This document shows, piece by piece, positions 1-11,777 of a DNA stretch of 64,000 nucleotides. The translations under genes were made by a program, and so were the position numbers. The notes under the pieces were generated by a model. That model did no database searches and was not told where the DNA came from. It saw only the letters and a list, made by a program, of their open reading frames with translations. Source of the stretch: Simmondsia chinensis (lineage: Eukaryota; Streptophyta; Magnoliopsida; Caryophyllales; Simmondsiaceae); contig JAGTTD010000001.1 of the NCBI GenBank assembly GCA_018398585.1, positions 23,815,438-23,879,437 on the forward strand, given 5' to 3'. The first letter of the stretch is position 1; the number at the start of each line of letters is the position of its first letter.

Positions 1-2
1 TC

Positions 3-1330
3 GTGGACGAAAGTCTTATGACCGTAAGCAAAAATCCTAATTATCCATGGTACACTGACATTTTTAACTATTTGGTTGCACAGGAACTGCCCAAGGACAT
101 GACATATCAAAAAAAGAATAAGTTCTTCGCTGATTTAAAGCATTATTTTTTGGAAGAACCATTCTTATACAGGCATTGTGCAGACCAAATCATTAGAAGA
201 TGTGTACCTGCGGAGGAAATGGAAGGCATTCTGCACCATTGCCACTCTTTTAAAGCTGGTGGCCATTACGGTGGAACCAGAACTGCATCTAAGATTGTAC
301 AATCTGGGTTTTATTGGCCTGCACTTTTTAAAGATGCTTTCAATTTTGTTAGTAAATGTGATCAATGTCAAAGGATAGGAAATATTTCCACGAGACATGA
401 AATGCCCCTAAACAACATTTTAGTTGTTGAGTTATTTGACATTTGGGGGATTGATTTCATGGGTCCTTTCCCTGCGTCATTTTCTAACAGATTTATTTTG
501 GTTGCTGTAGATTATGTATCAAAGTAGGTTGAAGCAACTGCTTTTTCAACCAATGATGCTAGAGTTGTGGTAAACTTTGTAAGAAAAAACATATTTTCTC
601 GATTTGGAACTCCTATAGCAGTTATAAGTGATGGCGGAAAACACTTTCATGATCGTCAACTCAAAGCTTTTTTGAGTAAGTATGAAGTCACACACCATAG
701 GGGTGCTCCATATCATCCTCAAACAAGTGGTCAAGTGGATATTTTAAATTGAGAATTGAAAACTATTCTTGAAAAAACAGCTAGTGCTTCTAGAAAAAAT
801 TGGTCAAAACAGTTAGATGACGCACTTTGGGCGTATAGAACAGCATTCAAAACACCGATTGGAATGTCTCCATATCGATTGGTTTATTGCAAGGCATGTC
901 ATTTACCAGTAGAATTGGAACATAAAGCATACTGGGCCATAAAAAACTTGATCTTCAATTTAGAAGCTGCAGGAAAAAAAAGGCTACTGCAAATCAATGA
1001 GATGGATTAGTTCAGGAATGAAGCTTACGGAAATGCTCGAATTTACAAGGACCAAAGAAAAAGATGTCATGAAAAGAACATTCTTAACACGGAATTCGTA
1101 GTGGGACAAAAAGTTTTACTTTTTAACTCCCTGTTACGACTTTTCCTATGAAAATTGCGCTCCAAATGGTTAGGACCCTTTATTGTAACTCTTGTCTTGC
1201 CGTATGGCACAGTAGAGATCCAGGATAGGAAAGAAGGGCACATTCAAAGTTAACTGTCAGTGGCTGAAACCTTATATTGATGGAGAGCTCGAACCACAGA
1301 AGAACTCCATTCATCTCAATGACGTCGAAT
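3..1330 (+). pseudogene. pol: Integrase end of pol, Athila-type, broken
   Basis: Integrase remnant that would have joined element DNA to the chromosome. The zinc-binding region is visible near residues 75-125 (HHCHSF, then CDQCQR). The catalytic core follows: first Asp in IWGIDFMGPF, second Asp in VISDGGKHF, and the Glu after GQVDILN. In-frame stops interrupt it at about 525 (after VDYVSK), at 750 (just before that Glu) and at 1008. Decayed C-terminal sequence continues to about 1330. The frame is otherwise kept from 3 to 1010. No intact product is possible. The upstream pol domains are outside the window. Confidence 0.9.
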
Positions 1331-2660
1331 GATCCACTCAAAGAGTCGAGCTAACAAGTATAAATTAAGCGCCTCTTGGGAGGCAGCCCAAGTTTTCCTT
1401 TCCTTACTTCTTTTCTTTAAATTTCCTTTTATTTTTATTATTTTATCATATATTTTGTTCAAAAAAGTTTTTGAAACAAGTTTGGGGGTAACTTAGTCAC
1501 GACATTTGCCATTAAACAAGCAATCCTCAAACCTAGGAAGTATCTCTCACCTACTGCTTCGTTCTTTATATTTTCTTTTAACATTGATGACAATGTTAAC
1601 TTTAAGTTTTGGGGTGGAAGAGCCAATTCAAAAATTTGGAACAAAATTTTTCAAAAAGTTTTCTTGTTCTGTCTTTTAGAGTCGACTTTAGTGCCTTTCA
1701 GAGTTTGGAGCCTTTCTATGGGGATGCAGATAGTGTCGGCCAACAAAATGATTGCCTAGTTTCTACAGTTTAGATCATTAGTTTTAGGATTTCATTTTTG
1801 GACCCATGTTACAAAAAAAAAAAAAAAAAAAAAAAACCTTACTGTCATACTTTTTAGGCAATTTTTCTATTTGTTTTAGCTCGTTTACTTTAATTAGATT
1901 TGAATAACCGGAGAATTGATTGTTTTTGTGTTCTAATTGCAAAACACTATCTAATCTAAGGCACTCTCTTGATAAAATCCTGGTACTTGAGTTCACTAGT
2001 TAGCATGGCTATTTTACTTTTCTTTCTGATTAAAAAATGCTCAAATTTGAATGGATTGTATTAAGATTATCATATACATAATAGACTATGAAGAGTTATG
2101 CCTAAATCTAAAGAAAAATATGAGGAAAAAAAGAGAAAAAAGTAATATGTAGAGGAAGCATCACTAGCGCCACTCTCCCATACAAACGTTTTAAGATATG
2201 TGCTACCAATATTGAGGGTGTCTCAGTGGCGGCTTCTCTTACCCATGCGGTCATCACCCAAGAGTTAGGAGTTTGATTCTCACTGAAAATATACTATGGA
2301 ATTCATAATGAGGGTGTCTAAGTGGTGGCTTCTCTTACCCATGCGGCCATCGCCCAGGGGTTAGGAGTTTGATTCTCGCTGAAGATATTCTCACACGGCA
2401 ATGTTGAGGGCGTCTCAGTGTTGGCTTCTCTTACCCTTGCGGGCATCGCCCAGGGGCCAGGAGTTTGATTCTTGCTGAAGATATACTCATGAGCCAAGAT
2501 TATTTTGCCTTTAGAACCTTAAAACTTTGAGTCCCGGTCATTTTTTCTAATATAAGTAGTCTTGCTTTGAATTGTGATAAATTTTTAAAAAGCATGAGAT
2601 CTTGCACTTTAATGTTTAGCCTTGCTCGAGGATGAGCAAGATTTAAGTTTGGGGGTATTT
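1331..2660 (+). other. Athila 3' non-coding tail
   Basis: Untranslated stretch between integrase and 3' LTR. It holds T-rich sequence, a 24-base A run (1813-1836), a three-copy repeat (2214-2495, listed separately) and the polypurine tract. Parts match the reverse complement of 52466-54200 in the pol-less copy N, for example the block around TTTTGAAACAAGTTT, so this tail belongs to the family and is not later insertion. I see no gene in it. Confidence 0.8.
2214..2495 (+). repeat. Three tandem tRNA-like (SINE-head-like) modules
   Basis: Three copies at a 96-bp period start at 2214, 2310 and 2406. Each reads GAGGG(T/C)GTCT(C/A)AGTG, then TTACCC(A/T)TGCGG, then GGAGTTTGATTCT. The first block resembles a pol III A box (GTCTCAGTGGC), and GTTTGATTCT resembles a B box. 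Their spacing is about that of a tRNA-derived SINE head. The same triple repeat occurs in the same orientation relative to the element in N (52876-53150), so it was in the family before the two copies separated. No functional tRNA is claimed. Confidence 0.7.
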
Positions 2661-4529
2661 TGATAAGTCCAATTTAGTATATAATTATTCTTATCATTTC
2701 GGTTCATTTTCTAACGATTATACATCAAATTTTTATCACTATTGCTCGCTTTTGCTCTTTTTCTCCTCTATTGCCATTTCTTTGCAAAAACACTCATTTT
2801 GTGCTAAATCTTGCTAGGTTTTATCATTGAAATCAACAAGTGAATTCAGTATTGATCAAACAAAAGTAAAAAATGGGCAAAACATAACAATTTACATGGC
2901 TAAAGAAAGAACACAACAAGTTCATGCACAATTCATTTCAACTTGTAAAAAGAGGAGGACAAATGCACAAATCAAGACCAAGGATGGGTTAAACAATGCA
3001 ATGATTTCAACAACCATGAACCGAAAAAATGAACCGAAAAAATGAAAAAATGCAGCAAAACAGCAAAGATGGGTAAACTCTGAATTTGGGTGGTGCGAAG
3101 CTAGAAAAAATGAAGAAAAACAGCAAAGAACCGAAAAATGCAGAGACTGTACAACAACCATGAACAATTCACTCCAACTTGCAAAAATGGGTGGCAAAAT
3201 GAATAAATCAAGTGCAAGGATGCTTTGTGCACTTCAATAAAATGTTCATAATGATTTCAAGGCTCAGGTTTGGGCTGCAAAAGCAGAAAAAAATGAAGAA
3301 AAATAAGCAAGAATAGCAACTACAGAAAACGTACAACAAGCTTGCACAATTTAGTTTATCTTGCAAATTTGGGTAACAAAATGAACAAATCAAGTATAAG
3401 GATGGATTAAACAATTCATTTACATGTCTAAGATGATGTCAAGACTGATTTTGGGTGGCCAAAGAAAAATAAAATTAAATTAAAAAAAAAAGGAAAAAAA
3501 ATAGCAAGTTGATTGAATTCTGCAGTTTTGGACAGCAATGGCAGTGTGTGGTGCAATGAGATTAAAGCTTGCAATATTTTTTATTTTAAGCAAATCCAAC
3601 TTCAAATACTGCAAATAGGGTTTCTTAGGACGTGTTTTAGCATGAACCAAAATCAGAAAAACTCAATATAAAGTAGGGAAATAGGGTAGAAATCCGTAGG
3701 GAGAAAGGAGGAGGAGAAACGAAGAAGTTTGGTTTGTAATTTTACATTTTTAAGTTCTTTTCTATCCTTCTATTCTTTAAGTTCATGGATTTTGTCTAAG
3801 TTTTGTATTATATTATGTTTACCATGAACTAATTTTGTTTTTCCAAGGCTACAATGTAGTCTAAGTTGTAATATACGCTCTCTTCTAATTCAATGTTTTG
3901 TTATTGCATTGTTGAAGTGTTTATCAGTGTTTTTCATGAGTTTTGAATGCTTGATCACCATTTAAAGCCTATAATGATTCATAATGAGTCCGAGAGAGAT
4001 TTATGATGATTGCTAAGGTGATAAACAACACAAATTGAGCGAATGCTTGAGAGAGATTAACGCGATTTGGGTGGTCTTAAGTGAAAACCATGGATCTTTA
4101 AAACTCTTTTCTTATTTAAATTCATGCTGAGATAGATGACTTAATCTATAAAAGAGTACGCTAAGTGTTGCTCGAGAGAGAATATTTAGTTAATTAGGGT
4201 TTTCGACCTTCAACATATAATAACAACTTGAATACTGAGAATAGAAAGGCGTATTAATTCAACTAGGTGAAATCGGGTGCCTTGAATCTTATTATCATAA
4301 AAACCATCAAAAAATCAGTGCACTTTTTATAAATTAGAAAACATTTTAGTTCTTTTTATTTTGGTTTGTTTCATTTGAAAAACTACAAATTTCGGTTTTC
4401 AAATAGCACAAAAACTACTAATTTCGTTACCCGTTCAATAACAATCCTCGTGGGAACGATACTCTGCTCACTCTTTATTACTTGATACGACTTAATGCAC
4501 TCGCTAAGCATACACCTAGTAAAGCATCA
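2661..4529 (+). repeat. 3' LTR of the Athila-type element
   Basis: Starts TGATAAGTCC directly after the polypurine tract and ends AAAGCATCA. The end is set by comparison with N, where the same terminal sequence is followed by a primer site. Length is 1869 bp, longer than the two LTRs of N (about 1.6 kb). It contains AT-rich blocks and repeated TTGCAAATTTGGG-type stretches. Its mirror in N is 50877-52465 and 55727-57324. Confidence 0.9.
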
Positions 4530-4862
4530 CTTTTTATCAAAGTCTTGAAGCCTTTTCACCACATAGATGAGAAAATTCTTAATCAAGTATTTGGCCTTAT
4601 GTTCCACTTGAAAGTATCGAGTTGGTCTCATCCTTCATTGTTGATGTTACGGCTCGCATTAGCTATTATATGAGAAGGAGTGCTGACTCAGCTTTGAACT
4701 CATTACACAGGATAAATATACGATGGATCTTGTGTTATGGACATTAACTTTTTCAAGGTGTGTAGTGAAATTCAAGGTGAGCTTGAGGTGGTACGATCTA
4801 TTAATTGCCAAGCTAAGAAAGAACTTAATATTACATTGGGAGTGAATCAACATTTGTAGCAG

Positions 4863-5942
4863 AGCATGGAGTAAGAAATTGAGCTAAATGATACTAATTT
4901 GGCTGGAATCAGCCTGAATATAGAAGCTACAGCAGTACAACAGATGGATGATGCAACATTGCACTTGATGGATCAAGAAGAGTGGGTACAACAACAATAA
5001 GATCTGAAAATGCAGGATGAGGTTGATGTAACAACAGTACAAAGAGCATTGGATCCTTCATTGCTACAAGTAAATGATGTATTAGAGGTTGATGTAAATG
5101 ATGAAGCAAGGATTGATCAGCAGTAGATTAAGAAGCTCGAGGTTGAGAATTCTGTTCAGACAAGTGTCAATGATTTGGAATTTCAAGTCAAGAGCACACA
5201 AGTGACTGAAAAGGAATGAAATCAAGTGAACCAAAGGCTTCTTAATCCAGGGAAGGAGGAGTTTTGCCGGGAATTGGAAGCTAATCAACATTCCCATCAG
5301 AAATGCGAGCTCGACACATCTGGTGGGGTTGGAGTTAGCTTGCATATGGAAATTAAAGCAGTGAGACAGGTTGATGATGAAAAGATTTAGCTTGAACTTG
5401 TTAAGATGAGGCCAACACAAGTCCATGAATCATATTCAAAAGTTGTAGCAAAAAATTCAGTACAGTAGTATGCAAACATCAACTACCAGTATGTGAACAT
5501 CAACCAAAGTAATGGGAATTTACATGCTCCTGATTCGGTAGTGTATGAACAGCTCATGGTTGCAAGTCTTGCCACATCTCAAAATAGTGTTGGAGCCTCC
5601 CAGTTTGTTAAACAAGATTTAGAGCCATGGAATATTGGAGCTCAGAAATTGCATGTTCAAATTGATGTTTTGCATCTCAGATTGTTGTATTTGAAGCTGA
5701 TATTACAACCTCACACTGAAATTAAGTTTGCAATTGGTCTTAGCCACAAGAAGAGTTTTGAAAGTAAGAGATTAAGAGCTTTGCTTAAGCCAATTTTGGT
5801 TTACAAGGGAAGGCCTCCTGATTTTCTTCTTCTCAAATCCAATAAAGTAGCTCTTGAGAAGCTTTACATGCTCAAGAACATGAAATTGAGGCAGCATAAG
5901 TTGGTGATGTGGTTGATAGATAAACTTGGGGCATGTTCTTGA
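4863..5942 (+). pseudogene. RPP-module protein of element B, upstream half, stops
   Basis: One reading frame runs about 360 codons without a frameshift and is broken by five stops near 4998, 5125, 5217, 5388 and 5466. Each is one C-to-T change from CAA, CAG or CGA. The early part is acidic, rich in Gln and coiled-coil-like. The last 110 codons carry the conserved module: VQIDVLHLR, KRLRALLKP, VYKGRPPDFLLLKSNK, then KNMKLRQ. The same module occurs in C (18413-18850), F (12383-13555) and E (25426-25725). I recognise no known family. A Gag-like or accessory role is a guess from its position after the leader. Confidence 0.65.
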
Positions 5943-7485
5943 ATAAGAGGATAATGAAATTAGCAAGGAAGAGGACTTCAATGAGCAAAACACAAATTCA
6001 GTGAGAAGTAAAGTTGATGCAGCAGCAGTGCCGGTAAACTTAACTGATAAGTGGGTTGGCATTGTTCTAGTGTAAGGAGATGCTCCAATTCAGCTGAAAA
6101 TTAGGTTAGATCAGGTCCAACGGCAGACTCTATTGAGGCCTTTTGATCTGGGACAGGGGAATTCAATAAGTAGTAATACAAATTCATTAAGAACTCAGGG
6201 TGTTGTTGTTACGGCAGTCCACACATGTACTGCAATAGCACATTCAATTAGTCAGCCAATACAAGCATCATTACAGCTAAAGAAATCGCTAGACCCGATT
6301 GAAGAGTAGGGTCAATTAAGTTGTGCTGATGTGTATTCATGTATGGACACTAACAATAGGCCTCCTAATCTTGGGGAAATGGAGCAAGCTGTTGAGTTTA
6401 ACAGAGATGAATTCAGCAGCGCAGAAGTTTTGGTTGATAAATTTGCTAAACAACATCATTCTTGGAGCAATAGGAGTGGAAGAACTCAGATCAAAACAAG
6501 CTTTCAAGTGAAGAATAAGAGAGGAAGGCCCAAAGGATAGCATTTATGAGCAATCAAGGAAAATTTCTTGGACTCAAATGCAAACCCATGCTAATTGGGA
6601 AGTGTTTTGGAACTAAAATTGCAATGAACCAGGGGCTGAAGTTGGAAGCTTATATTAGTTGACTTGGAAGCAAGGGACACTCTCCAAAAGCGCAAGCAAA
6701 TGCGTGGCCTCCTGAATTTGTCTTGAGTAAGGCTCAAGGTCACAAAGAGGTTGGGAAAATTGATCAATGTGATAGCATGAACCAAAATGCTTGTCTTGAG
6801 GAACTAAAGGTGAGATCAGGAGCACTTTTAGCTGGTACAATTGAGTAGTTCAACAAAGGCCACATGTGCAAATCAGCAATTATTCTACATTTGTTTGAAG
6901 ATGTTGGGAAACACATGTCTGGATTTGTTCAAAAGGTTCTTGATATTTTGAACACCGTTAAGTGTCAAATTCCAGTCATTAAAAAATGACTGATTTCAGT
7001 GAAATTCCTTGCATAAAATTAGATAATGGAAGCACAAGAGTGATTAGGCAATTGAAATTCAGATTGAGGACTAAGGAAGTTGTGCTCCAGCTGCTGTATC
7101 TCTGGCCACCAATTCACTTCAGTTGCAAAGTAGTGATGTTGGGCTGCACTAAAGTTTGGTTGAATTGGTATGGCGGTGGCAGACCTCCTGAAATATACTC
7201 TATAATCAGATACAAGCATTATAGATGGAACAGGAAACACACTCAGCTGTACACAATGATAGTAGGACTCCAATAGGAATGGCAAGCTTTCAAGCTGCAA
7301 ATCAGATTCTGGTACAAAAGTCATATTTCAGCCCAGCATACCGCATCAACAAGCTTTCTTCAGCTGCAAAATTTCAGCTTTCTTCATCTGCGAGGGTTCA
7401 TCAAATTGAGCTCCAATTTCTGCAACAAAAGGGGTTCTTCAAGTCACAACTCTCTTCTAAGATTCTTGAGGTGAAGCATTTATAA
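5943..7485 (+). pseudogene. RPP-module protein of element B, downstream half, decayed
   Basis: Frames shift several times, but homologous blocks are clear. 6331-6540 encodes NNRPPNLGEMEQAVEFNRDE and ends in KNKRGRPKG. Near 6700 is WPPEFVLSKAQ. 6986-7276 encodes VVMLGCTKVWLNWYGGGRPP and then EIYSIIRYKH. The first block is matched at 24210-24300 and the last at 28000-28070 in C. The GC-x-W-L and PPE block is also in H (62960-63151) and F. So the parent protein had several RPP/PPE modules after the first. The function is unknown. Confidence 0.6.
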
Positions 7486-7497
7486 AGGGGGGAGTAT

Positions 7498-7600
7498 TGT
7501 CATGACTGGGATTTGGTGTTAAGTACTTAGGAGTCATTGATTGTAATAAAGTAGTTTAAGTTCTTAGTACTAGTTTAATTAGTACCTCATTTAGATCGGT
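7498..7600 (+). repeat. 3' LTR of element B, first ~100 bp only
   Basis: Begins TGTCATGACTGGG after the tract AAAGGGGGGAGTAT and follows the C LTR (28284-28699) closely to about 7582. It then appears to skip internally to a CGGTTACAATTG block and stops. The rest of the LTR is absent, lost together with the 5' LTR of copia element A. Confidence 0.75.
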
Positions 7601-8235
7601 TACAATTGTTTATTTATTTATTATATAAAAAATAAAATTAAAGAAAAAAGAGAAAAGGTGGGATGCACTAGGCACCCCCCCCCCCCCCCCCCCCCCCCCC
7701 AAAAAACCAAAATTAATAAAAATTCTTAATTTTTTATTATTTAAATAATTGAATAAATAAATAATTTATTAGGATGAGATATTAATTAAGATTATGTGAT
7801 AATCTTTTCTAAAAGAGTTTAGAAAACTCTTTAATTGTTCCAACCTTATAGGTCTTAAGTAATGTTATTCAAATTATTTGATAACATGGTACTTATTAAA
7901 TTTTGTTCACATATTTGATATTATTTAAATGAGTTTAATATTATGTATAATGTGAATAAAGTTATAAGACCATATAACTTGGTGAGATATTTGATTTGAT
8001 CAAGTGGGAGAATTTATTTAAATAGATCTAATATGATTAGATAATTTAAAAGTTAAATTATTTGAAAGGAAAATTCTCATAATGTATCTAATGAGATTAG
8101 ATTACATAGGTTAGGTAATTAAAGAATGATTAGGACTTTATTTAATTGTTATATAAAATTTTAGAATATGATTCTAATTTTGGTTATGCGATAACAAAAT
8201 TTTAAAAGAAAGATCTACCATTGTAAAATTTTAAG
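7601..8235 (+). other. AT-rich 5' leader of copia A
   Basis: No gene. AT-rich leader with inverted repeats such as GATTATGTGATAATC near 7793 and TCTAAAAGAGTTTAGA near 7809. They correspond to the hairpin ladder of the minus-strand copia units (39630-40090). A 26-base C run lies inside it (7675-7700). Confidence 0.6.
7675..7700 (+). repeat. 26-base poly-C tract
   Basis: Twenty-six uninterrupted C followed by six A, within AT-rich leader sequence. The homologous leaders at 39.6-40.8 kb and 45.7-46.9 kb lack it. It may be a simple-sequence expansion or an assembly-sensitive homopolymer. Confidence 0.95.
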
Positions 8236-9125
8236 TGGGAGCGAGGATAAGGAGTTGAATCCTCACAGTGTCCACTGCCAGACTGATGGTATAGTGGACA
8301 GACACTACTCTCCGAGGAGGGCGTTTGTTCGCGGGATACAGGGTTAGACTTTTAATAGATACAGGTACAGGAAAAACAAGTGCGGCCACACTAACGTGGA
8401 GTATCTTTTTTACTTGTTCTATTGTCTGGGCAATGTTACCCTTGACTAGGATAGTGTTATAATCTGCTAGAGAGTGTTATGATACTATCTTAGAGACCAA
8501 GGCAGAAACGGTGAGTTAAATTAGGAAATGTACTATTTGATAATATTTCTCATTTGACTAATTAATTATTACGCCTCTCCCACCGCGATGAGTAGATTGG
8601 TCTGCTCATTACTGCACATACACAGAGAATGTTTAGGTGGATCCATGCTTTGTCTATTTGCTAAAATTATTTAAAAGTTGACAATACTCAAAATATTAAG
8701 TGGGAGTGAGCTTCTAAATGAATGCTCATGGCCTTCATTACCGGTCTAGTAGTACAGTAGGTGGGCGCTCCTCCCAGAGGAGAGCGCTCATCTACGCAAT
8801 ACAGGGTTAGTCTTCTAGGAGATGAACTAAGTCCGAGCAATCGAGTATGACCACGCCGACATGGAGTATATCGCGACCTTGTACGAGTGTTTAGATAATG
8901 GTCTGCACTTGACTAGGGTCTACATTAGCCTCCCTGAGGAGCTCTGTCGTAGGACCTTAGAGGCTGAGAAAAAAGTGGTGCGTTAAATGTGTTTAGTGAA
9001 GAGTTTTCAAGAAAACATATTTATTGAGAAATATTCTCACCCTTCTGATGTCTTAATTCGGCCGCGCCGACGGGGAGTTTTGGGTGGTTAAGCTGGGTCT
9101 CCACGGCATACATGTATGTTTCAGA
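8236..9125 (+). repeat. Two tandem copies of a structured copia leader module
   Basis: Two related GC-richer blocks start at about 8236 (AAGTGGGAGCGAGG) and about 8698 (AAGTGGGAGTGAGC). Shared landmarks are TACAGGGTTAG, GACTAGG(A/G)T, the GAGGAG hairpin and CTTAGAG(A/G)C. The same module occurs once in each minus-strand copia unit (39190-39600 and 45270-45665). It lies upstream of gag and is untranslated. Each copy has a stem with a changing sequence, for example GCGCT..CTCC/GGAG..AGCGC near 8764-8790. A role in RNA packaging, dimerisation or translation is inference. Confidence 0.7.
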
Positions 9126-11402
9126 CTCTGAACACCGAAATTTAATTGTTTGCTAAAAACTAAGAAAAGTAATCATGTGTATTATATGACTTGTTTTACA
9201 GTTTTTACTTTCAGACAGGTTGTTGAATTATGCATTGCAATCAATATTGGTATGTCTTGTCTGTTCTATTTTTTTCATTATAATATGATATCTTTAATGC
9301 ATGTAGTGCACTAGCGGATGCTCAAAGTTCTATAGGTTGCTACTAGTAGATCTACTATGTTGAAAAGAGCGTTAGGAATGTTAGGCTAGATTAAAGAGTT
9401 AGTCGGATACAAGATTCAGATATTAGATGTTGAACTTATTCTAGTATTAGATACTTGAATTGCCAACTGTAGTAGAGATGATCAGATACTTGAAAGAAGC
9501 ATTTGGTCATAGAACTAGTAGCATGAGAATAGTTTATGGGAAAAGGTGTCATGAGAACTAAAGGAAGAGTCCACTTAGTACAAACATCTATCTCAAAATT
9601 AGGAACCTCAAAAGGGTAAAATAAAACATGGGTCAAAATAGTTTTGCCTCTTTTATAAAAGCACTAGACTCTAATGGGAATTGCCAAGGTAATTAGATAC
9701 TATTGTCGCCAAGACCCAAAGCCAACATGACAAGATATTTGATATCATGTCTCTCTAGTTGTGACTAGTAGGTAGTTCACTAGTGTTCTGGTGAATGGGC
9801 TTTCAGTAAGGGCATCAAGTGATAGTAGTATAGGTCAAGAAATATAGTTTTGTATTTGAGTAACTATCTTAAAGTACTTTAAAATTTTGATATCTATTCA
9901 CTATTTTTTTTTTAAAAAATAGACTTTCAGTTATTTTTCTAAAAAATAAACTGATAGTTATATAAATATAGTGTTTATTTAAAAATGTGCATTGTTAGAT
10001 AGTTGACTTATTTTGATCAAAGCTAGTTAATAGCGATCTATTAGTCTAATACAAACTAGGCTATATAACCATATAAAACATGAAATTCTGGAAACCATAT
10101 AGCTTTTAAGTGGTACTTAATCTTAGGTCACATTAATCTAATATGATTCGAGACTGGTTTGATTTGTCTTATGGATCTTTAAGTACTTAAATGATAACTA
10201 GTATGCGAATCATGTTCGAATTAATGGTGACTAAAAGTGTCTTGAAGTGTAAAGATAATAGGACCACTAAGCTGCTAGGACTTGTTCGTAAAGTATTTAG
10301 GGATTGCTAAAAGTTCAAGCAAGCAAAAGAGTAAATCATAAAATGTTTATGAATTGCTAGTCTGTAAGTTGATATATTGATATACCTATGAAGACTAAGT
10401 CTTAAATCCTTTGAAAAGTTCAAAGATTTAAAGATTTAAGTTGGAATCAGTTAGGTAATTATATCAAGTCACTTTGATTAAATCGAAGTGGAGGTACCAG
10501 AAGAATTCTATTTTTCCTTATTACAAAGTGTTGTAGAGAGGATCAATAATATGGTAAGATTCATATGATGAGTGAAGTTTACATATCAAAAGGTTTTCTA
10601 TGTAACATGATTTGGAAAGTGTTCTAAAAGTATAACAGATAGCTTGTATTGGTAAAACTGGCAGTATGAGATATTGTGTCTGAACAGCATGATACAACTT
10701 ATAGTGCAGATGATGTATTAGATATATCTTCGACTAGGTTATTGTCACACAAAGGTACACGGGAGCTTCGGTATAGTGGGAGGATGGTCACGGTCACCTA
10801 ACGGATTCATATCTTTAGTTTTAACAATTAAGAATGATGAAGAATTTGATCTTTTAAACTCTAATAAAACTCTTTAAGTATAAAGATTCAGACCATTGTG
10901 ATAAAAGTTAAGTTAAAGTAATTGTATTTTAATTAAGTATGGGAACTTTTGTAGGCATCGAAAGACATTAAGTCCGTTAGATTGGATTTAAATGGATCTA
11001 CAAGTATATAGAGTTGAGTGGACAAGAAGGAAGAGACCTTCAACGCCAGATTGATGGCAGTGGGTAACACCCAATACGAAGGAATCATTTTCATGAAGCC
11101 TTCTAGCTAGATGCTATGCTTACGTCCATAAGGATACTCATCCATTTTGTTTCATATGATGAGACCCGGAAAAGTAGAGAACCAGACGATGTTCTCTGAA
11201 TGGTTATCGTGAAAGATTATGCATACGATACAACTAGAAAAATTTATTTGCCAAGAGGAAGGAGCATAGAGTATGCAAACTGAGCTAGTCTATTTATAGG
11301 CTTAAATGAGCATCTTGTTCATTGAATAGTAGATTCGATGATGGTTAATCAAGTCCTAAGGTTTTAAGTCAATGGTTAGTGAACCATTAGTGTACAAGTG
11401 AC
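9126..11402 (+). pseudogene. pol: Copia pol remnant, part 1 (to middle of RT)
   Basis: Heavily decayed. Clear copia signals appear from about 10760: a basic integrase-tail motif reading ELRYSGRMV, then RT blocks. These include one near 11090 and, near 11265-11340, text resembling RVCKLS-SIYRLK and SRFDDG in shifted frames. Upstream of 10400 I cannot assign domains; the stretch 9126-10400 holds no recognisable gene. Element F interrupts the RT at 11402, and the RT resumes at 15196. Confidence 0.6.
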
Positions 11403-11777
11403 TGTTATGAATCAAGATCAATCTTGATTCATAACCAGGGGTTTGATAGAAGTAAGAGAGCATGAGATGAGAAAGAAGGGGAAAGAGATGAGAAAGTAGA
11501 GATAAATATAGAGATGAGAAGAGAATTCAGTCCAATTATCATTCAACATACCTTCTTACAATGCAAGGCTTCCTATTTATACTAATTGATTAAGCCTAAA
11601 AATATCGAAGTAAACAATGAATCTAGACAAACATTAACTACTACTAGCTAACTAAACCAACTTAACCGACATATATTAATTTTCCTTAATTTTCACGCCA
11701 AAACCATTAACCAACATTAACCACCAATTAACTAACTAATTTCAAAATATACCCTCCAACCTACTAAGATCATGACA
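11403..11777 (-). repeat. 3' LTR of F
   Basis: Minus-strand sequence runs from TGTCATGATC to CATAACA. The 3' terminal 33 bases form a near-perfect hairpin: GTTATGAATCAAGAT pairs with ATCTTGATTCATAAC around a two-base loop (11404-11435). A TATA-like CCTATTTATA (plus strand) lies near 11570 and a purine-rich GATGAGAAAGAAG block near 11460-11520. Confidence 0.92.

Larger units (their letters stand above)
1..4529 (+). mobile_element. Athila-type Ty3/gypsy LTR retrotransposon, 3' part
   Basis: The window opens inside pol. In order it shows a broken integrase, about 1.3 kb of non-coding tail typical of Athila/Tat relatives, a polypurine tract (AAGTTTGGGGGT just before 2661) and a 3' LTR ending at 4529. 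The 5' LTR, gag, protease and RT lie outside the window. The lineage call rests on the integrase, the long tail and the match of tail and LTR to the pol-less copy N at 50877-57324. The target duplication cannot be checked; its right half would be CTTTT at 4530-4534. Confidence 0.9.
4530..7600 (+). mobile_element. Non-autonomous LTR element B, 3' part
   Basis: Internal region and start of the 3' LTR of an element closely related to C (16696-28699). It shares the RPP-motif reading frame, the segment around 6340-6540, the GGCAGACCTCCTGAAATATACTC-type region near 7175 and the polypurine tract before TGTCATGAC. The 5' part is missing: the Athila LTR abuts at 4529, so Athila probably inserted into B. 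The 3' LTR is cut at about 7600, where copia-like sequence begins. No RT or integrase is present. Confidence 0.75.

Noticed and set aside
2214..2495. Cluster of functional tRNA genes
   Set aside because: Box-like motifs only; I could not fit acceptor and anticodon stems of a normal cloverleaf, and the repeat is part of a retrotransposon tail.
4530..4534. Target duplication CTTTT of the Athila element
   Set aside because: The 5' LTR is outside the window, so no comparison is possible.
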